Assembly (NCBI GenBank): GCA_017405115.1
Contig: JAFRBA010000237.1
Location: 1 to 7,548, forward strand
Length of the DNA stretch: 7,548 nt
Direction: 5' to 3'
Source: Kiritimatiellia bacterium
GTDB lineage: Bacteria; Verrucomicrobiota; Kiritimatiellia; RFP12; UBA1067
Below, one piece after another: positions 4,555 through 7,548 of this stretch (its first letter is position 1; the number at the start of each line of letters is the position of its first letter). A program made the translations under genes and the position numbers. Under the pieces are notes generated by a model. It searched no databases. It saw only the letters and a program-made list of their open reading frames with translations, and had not been told where the DNA came from.

Positions 4555-6717
4555 TTACGCTATTTCCTCGTCCTTGAAGTCGAACTTGATCGCAGATTCG
4601 GTATTGACCTCATTGATGTTCAGCCTGAATTCTTCGGCGAAGGTTGTCGGAATTCTTCCGAGCTTGTTCTTGCACGTCTTCTGCGCCATGTGCGTATACG
4701 TGGCATCGTCGTTGAACTTGGTGAAGTCAAGACCGGCCAGACGCTCGAACTCGCCAGCGGAAATCTTGAATTCAACATTCGACTTGAGCGTGCTTCCAGG
4801 GGGTGTCGCGTGTGTAGTGGTCTTGCCTATGCGCTTTCCGACGCTGATCACCTGAAGATTCTGGGTCGCCTCAAAATCCAGCATGAGCTTGCCGTCTTCG
4901 CCGAAGCTCAGCTTGAACTCGCGCACGTCGGTATTCTGATCGCTTCCGGTTACAATCTGCTGAAAGGAGTTGTCGGGGTCAAACGCCACGACCTGCCCGT
5001 CGAAAGCGGCCTTGGCGGTCTCCTGCGATAGCAGCGACGAGACGATGTACACCTTGTTCTTTTCCTTTGCGTCAAGCTCGGCGAACGTCTTCTTGGCACC
5101 CTTCGTGACGAACTCGGCCAGCTCGTCGAGAGCCTTGTCGAAATCCTTCGAAAGCCGCTTGTTGCCGGGCAGAATCACTTTCATGTTCCGCGCAAGATCC
5201 CTCGCGAAGATGGAATCCCTGCCGCCGTCCACCGCGAAAGTCCTGGAGTCGGCGCAGATGTTCCAGTTCAACATCGACCTGATGTTCCTGTTGGCCTCAA
5301 ATCTGAACTCGCCTTCCGGATTTGCGGGTGGCTCCAATCCGATCCTCTCGGTCACCAAGCCGCGTATGGTGTCCGCCGCGGGGCCGTTGCCCTGAATGAA
5401 GCCGGACATGAAAGCTTCGTATACCTTCGTGGACTGCTTCTTGGCCGCCGCCTTCAAGTCTTCGAGTATTTTCCCGGCGCCGAAATCTCCAGTGTGGAAC
5501 TGGCCGGTGAACGGCTCCACGCCTTCGGAATCCGATGCGCCAATGCCCATTAAGGTATCCACCGACAGCAGTAACCGGTTGAGCATGGATTTCGCCCTGG
5601 CTGCCATATTGCCGATATGGTCTTGAAGGCCGGGCGAAATGCCGGCCTTCGGGTAACTGCCGCCCGCGAACGCACTATAGATGAATGCCAGCTTCTGCGC
5701 ATTTTCGCCGCTGAGTGCCGACTGGATCTTCGCGGCCGCCGAACGACCGCATTTCGCAACGACCAGCTGAGCGATGAAATCGCGCACCGAGACCTTCTCT
5801 TCCACTCCGTCAAACGCCTCCTCTGCGCCGGAGGAAAGAGCGATGTCCTCCTGCAGACGCGTGAACTGCTCCACGGCTTTGTGGATCGCCACGCCGCTCG
5901 ACGAGCCGGACAGCTTCTTGATGTCGCTGATGTTGGCGGCGTTGACGCTGCGTATGATGCTTGTGATTATCCCGCTCTGGGCTGACTTGCCGCCCAGGGT
6001 ATTGAGCATCAGCAAGCCGGCCTTGAAAAATTCCCTGTTGCCGGCCGAGGCGGTGCGGAGCTCCTCGACATTCTGGACGAGTTCGGCCACCCTGCTTTGC
6101 ACGCTGTCCAGCGAACGCAGCTGCGCATCGCCGCGAACGAGAATGCTGGAGAGGTGCTTTGTGACGATTTCGAGCGCGTCCTTGTCCTTGAGGGCCGTCT
6201 TGACGGCAGTCTCCACCAGGCGGTCGAGGTCCGCCTTCGGCACGGCACGCGTGCTGTGCCCCGGATGGCCTTCGTATATCGCATAGACATCATACACGCC
6301 GGCGCAGTTTGCCTTGGCCGCTGCCAGCGCCGTGTCGAACTGGGCGGACGCCTTTTCCACCTCCGCCTGTACGGCGAGGATGCGGCGCGCGGTGAGCGGC
6401 TTGCCTTTGCCGTAATCCTTCATCAGCATGGCGTCCATGACATTCTTCGGGATATTGCTCATGCCGCCGAACATGTCGATCACCGCCTGCTTGAAGAGGT
6501 CTCGCGCCACATTGTTCTCGTCCTTGTTCGTCTGCGAACGCCATAGCGTCGCAACCCTGTCGCCACTCGCGGCGACGATGGTGCGGCTATAAAGCTCCGC
6601 ACCCTCGGTCGGAAGCAGCGGCCCTATGCCTACACGCGCAATCTGCTTGTCTTTTCCGTCCGCGTGGGCGGCTTGCGCGAAGTTGACGAAACTATGAAAC
6701 TGTGCACTGATTTCCAT
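4555..6717 (-). CDS. Unrecognised 720-residue cytosolic-type protein, candidate T3SS effector
   Basis: I do not recognise the family. The protein has no signal peptide and no membrane helix. Residues 1-130 are mixed; about 155-345 is mainly helical (K/D/A-rich helices with leucine spacing); 360-460 is helical with Gly-rich turns; 465-545 contains two W/C-bearing segments and a Lys-rich helix; and 570-720 looks beta-rich (FKLSFGEDGKLMLDFEA, EFRLNINEV) and ends in acidic DFKDEEIA. Cysteines are few (138, 323, 488, 682). No catalytic signature is obvious. Start ATG 6717 is preceded by a weak GAAG element in an AT-rich leader of about 150 nt that begins at an extended -10 promoter (6871-6879). 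Base composition looks less GC-rich than in the T3SS genes by eye. A tail of a relative lies at 4370-4465, so it belongs to a family with more than one copy. Adjacency to translocon genes suggests a secreted substrate; this is inference. An independent accessory gene is the alternative. Confidence 0.6.
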   Translation of the reverse strand: MEISAQFHSFVNFAQAAHADGKDKQIARVGIGPLLPTEGAELYSRTIVAASGDRVATLWRSQTNKDENNVARDLFKQAVIDMFGGMSNIPKNVMDAMLMKDYGKGKPLTARRILAVQAEVEKASAQFDTALAAAKANCAGVYDVYAIYEGHPGHSTRAVPKADLDRLVETAVKTALKDKDALEIVTKHLSSILVRGDAQLRSLDSVQSRVAELVQNVEELRTASAGNREFFKAGLLMLNTLGGKSAQSGIITSIIRSVNAANISDIKKLSGSSSGVAIHKAVEQFTRLQEDIALSSGAEEAFDGVEEKVSVRDFIAQLVVAKCGRSAAAKIQSALSGENAQKLAFIYSAFAGGSYPKAGISPGLQDHIGNMAARAKSMLNRLLLSVDTLMGIGASDSEGVEPFTGQFHTGDFGAGKILEDLKAAAKKQSTKVYEAFMSGFIQGNGPAADTIRGLVTERIGLEPPANPEGEFRFEANRNIRSMLNWNICADSRTFAVDGGRDSIFARDLARNMKVILPGNKRLSKDFDKALDELAEFVTKGAKKTFAELDAKEKNKVYIVSSLLSQETAKAAFDGQVVAFDPDNSFQQIVTGSDQNTDVREFKLSFGEDGKLMLDFEATQNLQVISVGKRIGKTTTHATPPGSTLKSNVEFKISAGEFERLAGLDFTKFNDDATYTHMAQKTCKNKLGRIPTTFAEEFRLNINEVNTESAIKFDFKDEEIA

Positions 6718-6870
6718 TGTTTTGTTCTTCAGTTAGGTTTTGTGTTTGTTCCCAGGATTTACCTTTCCGTCATGCTGTATACACGTAACGAGCATTTTGG
6801 TTACGACAAAGTTAAAGCCACTTATCGACTCGTTTATTCCATTATTTAATCCTTTGAAGGAACGCCGCGT

Positions 6871-6900
6871 ATTATATCAGATTCTGGCCTCTTCTGCTAA
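6871..6900 (-). promoter_or_regulatory. Extended -10 promoter for the 720-residue protein gene
   Basis: Read on the minus strand, TGA-TATAAT occupies 6879-6871, followed by ACGCGG. TTAGCA (6900-6895) is a weak -35 match with an 18-nt spacer. Transcription would start near 6864, giving a leader of about 150 nt, long enough to carry regulatory structure. Confidence 0.6.
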
Positions 6901-6970
6901 AACGGGCGCTGTGCCATATAGGCATCAATCGTTGTTGGCCGTAGTCACGGATGAGATGCACGAGAAAATT

Positions 6971-6979
6971 TGGTATAAT
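6971..6979 (+). promoter_or_regulatory. Extended -10 promoter for the Gly-rich exported protein gene
   Basis: TGG-TATAAT at 6971-6979 is an extended -10 box identical to that at 2014-2022, followed by ACGCAC. No good -35 is visible at 16-18 nt upstream, consistent with reliance on the extended -10. The leader to ATG 7023 would be about 37 nt. Confidence 0.6.
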
Positions 6980-7022
6980 ACGCACTTGTGACGGGTATGT
7001 AGTAAAGGGTGTGGGGGAGTCT

Positions 7023-7548
7023 ATGATGAAAAGCGACAGGTCCAGGAAATCGAAGGCGTGGGCGGGAGCCCTCGCCCTGGCGCTTTTCGTCCTTGCGCCG
7101 TCGCTTGCGGAGGCTGGGTTCACGAAGACCCAGGCGATCGGGACGGGCGGCAGGAAGACTCTCGTCGACAAGACCATCTACACAATCGACGACACCGAGA
7201 TCAGCGCGACCGCCGGCCTCGGCCTGAGCGCGTACACGGTCAATGCGAATTCCACGGTGGTCATCTACATACCGGCGGGCAAGACGCTGACCCTGAAGGG
7301 CGGCGCTGCAAGCGGCACTTCCGGTGCGGGAGCCGGCATAGAAGTGCCGTCGAGCTCCACCTTGATCATAACCGGCGCCGGCACGCTCAACGCGTCCGGC
7401 GGGAATGGCGGTATCGGCGCCAACGGCGAGAACGGCCAGAACGCAGACGTCGACTGCGACGAAGATCATGGCCGTTCCGGCTACGGCGGCGCCGGCGGTG
7501 CCGGCGGCGGCGGCGGCGCGGCGGGCATTGGCGGCAATGGCGGCGCCG
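7023..7548 (+). CDS. Sec-exported glycine-rich surface or secreted protein (3' end outside window)
   Basis: Only the first 175 residues are visible; the frame is open at the window edge. A classic Sec signal peptide is present: basic start (KSDRSRKSK), hydrophobic core (ALALALFVLAP) and likely cleavage after LAEA at residue 31. Next comes a beta-prone stretch with short strand repeats (VVIYIPAGKTLTLKGG, STLIITGAGTLNASGG), like the early strands of a beta-helix or autotransporter-type passenger. From about residue 123 the sequence is dominated by GGxG/GGA runs, interrupted by an acidic stretch with a single cysteine (DVDCDEDH). Start: GGGGGAG at 7013-7019 favours the second of two consecutive ATG codons (7026) on spacing; 7023 is given as the outer limit. 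The export route is Sec, so it is not a T3SS substrate and is probably a separate transcription unit. Function cannot be assigned from this part. Confidence 0.8.
   Translation, partial: MMKSDRSRKSKAWAGALALALFVLAPSLAEAGFTKTQAIGTGGRKTLVDKTIYTIDDTEISATAGLGLSAYTVNANSTVVIYIPAGKTLTLKGGAASGTSGAGAGIEVPSSSTLIITGAGTLNASGGNGGIGANGENGQNADVDCDEDHGRSGYGGAGGAGGGGGAAGIGGNGGA

Larger units (their letters stand above)
6718..7022. promoter_or_regulatory. AT-rich divergent intergenic region
   Basis: About 305 bases separate the divergent starts and are clearly more AT-rich than the genes. The region contains both promoters (listed separately), an inverted repeat CGTAAC (6784-6789) / GTTACG (6800-6805) within the minus-strand leader, and a small dyad TGCC-ATATA-GGCA (6912-6924) between the two promoters. 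Either dyad could bind a regulator, but both are short. No convincing gene is present; a 20-codon minus-strand frame (6795-6733) lacks a ribosome site. Confidence 0.45.

Noticed and set aside
3994..5031. Plus-strand open frame of 345 codons spanning the end of paralog 4 and the antisense of the orphan gene
   Set aside because: It crosses the strong palindrome and two supported genes on opposite strands, and the first part is Arg-rich shadow composition.
5774..6286. Plus-strand open frame of 170 codons opposite the orphan gene
   Set aside because: It is Ser/Leu/Arg-rich antisense shadow without a ribosome site, inside a continuous 720-codon gene on the other strand.
6733..6795. 20-codon minus-strand frame in the leader of the orphan gene (possible upstream ORF)
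   Set aside because: No Shine-Dalgarno precedes it and the peptide shows no regulatory feature such as a run of one amino acid.
1..7548. CRISPR arrays, tRNA, rRNA, transposase genes
   Set aside because: None seen: no regularly spaced direct repeats, no cloverleaf or rRNA-like stretch, and no transposase or integrase motif in any supported gene.

Overview
The window is GC-rich bacterial DNA and is best read as an accessory region coding for secreted proteins of a type III secretion system (T3SS). No taxonomic marker gene is present. The combination of EspA/EspB-like proteins in a GC-rich non-enterobacterial setting, extended -10 promoters and a Gly-rich exported protein would fit a PVC-group bacterium (Kiritimatiellota, Lentisphaerota or Verrucomicrobiota), but this is an inference and another T3SS-bearing lineage is possible. 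The T3SS assignment itself rests on remembered family patterns (EspB, EspA). No secretion-apparatus, chaperone or ATPase gene lies inside the window.

Layout of the plus-strand block: (1) 99-1916 encodes a 605-residue, cysteine-free translocator-like protein with one membrane segment and a long heptad-repeat coiled coil. A GC-rich hairpin follows its stop codon. (2) A new promoter with a TATAAT -10 box at 2017-2022 starts a compact run of four genes (2052-2606, 2648-3184, 3184-3702, 3728-4324). Their products, of 184, 178, 172 and 198 residues, are diverged paralogs of one another and resemble the EspA/SseB translocon-filament proteins. They share an N-terminal helix motif and a C-terminal module built around (K/R)RDxA(F/Y), placed 24-26 residues before the end in all four.

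Convergence zone, 4325-4554: a short coding remnant (about 4346-4465) ends in a tail similar to the C-terminus of the large minus-strand protein, and is followed by a perfect 14-bp palindrome (4495-4526). The minus-strand gene 6717-4555 encodes a 720-residue protein of no family I recognise. It has no signal peptide or membrane segment, and its position beside translocon genes makes it an effector candidate.

Right end: an AT-rich divergent intergenic region (6718-7022) carries two oppositely directed extended -10 promoters that share the 10-mer TATAATACGC. One serves the 720-residue protein. The other serves a Sec-exported, glycine-rich protein that starts at 7023 and runs off the window.

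Working model: the coiled-coil translocator and the four EspA-like proteins would form the extracellular conduit and pore of a T3SS, with four filament or tip paralogs where the classical systems known to me have one. The 720-residue protein may be delivered through it.
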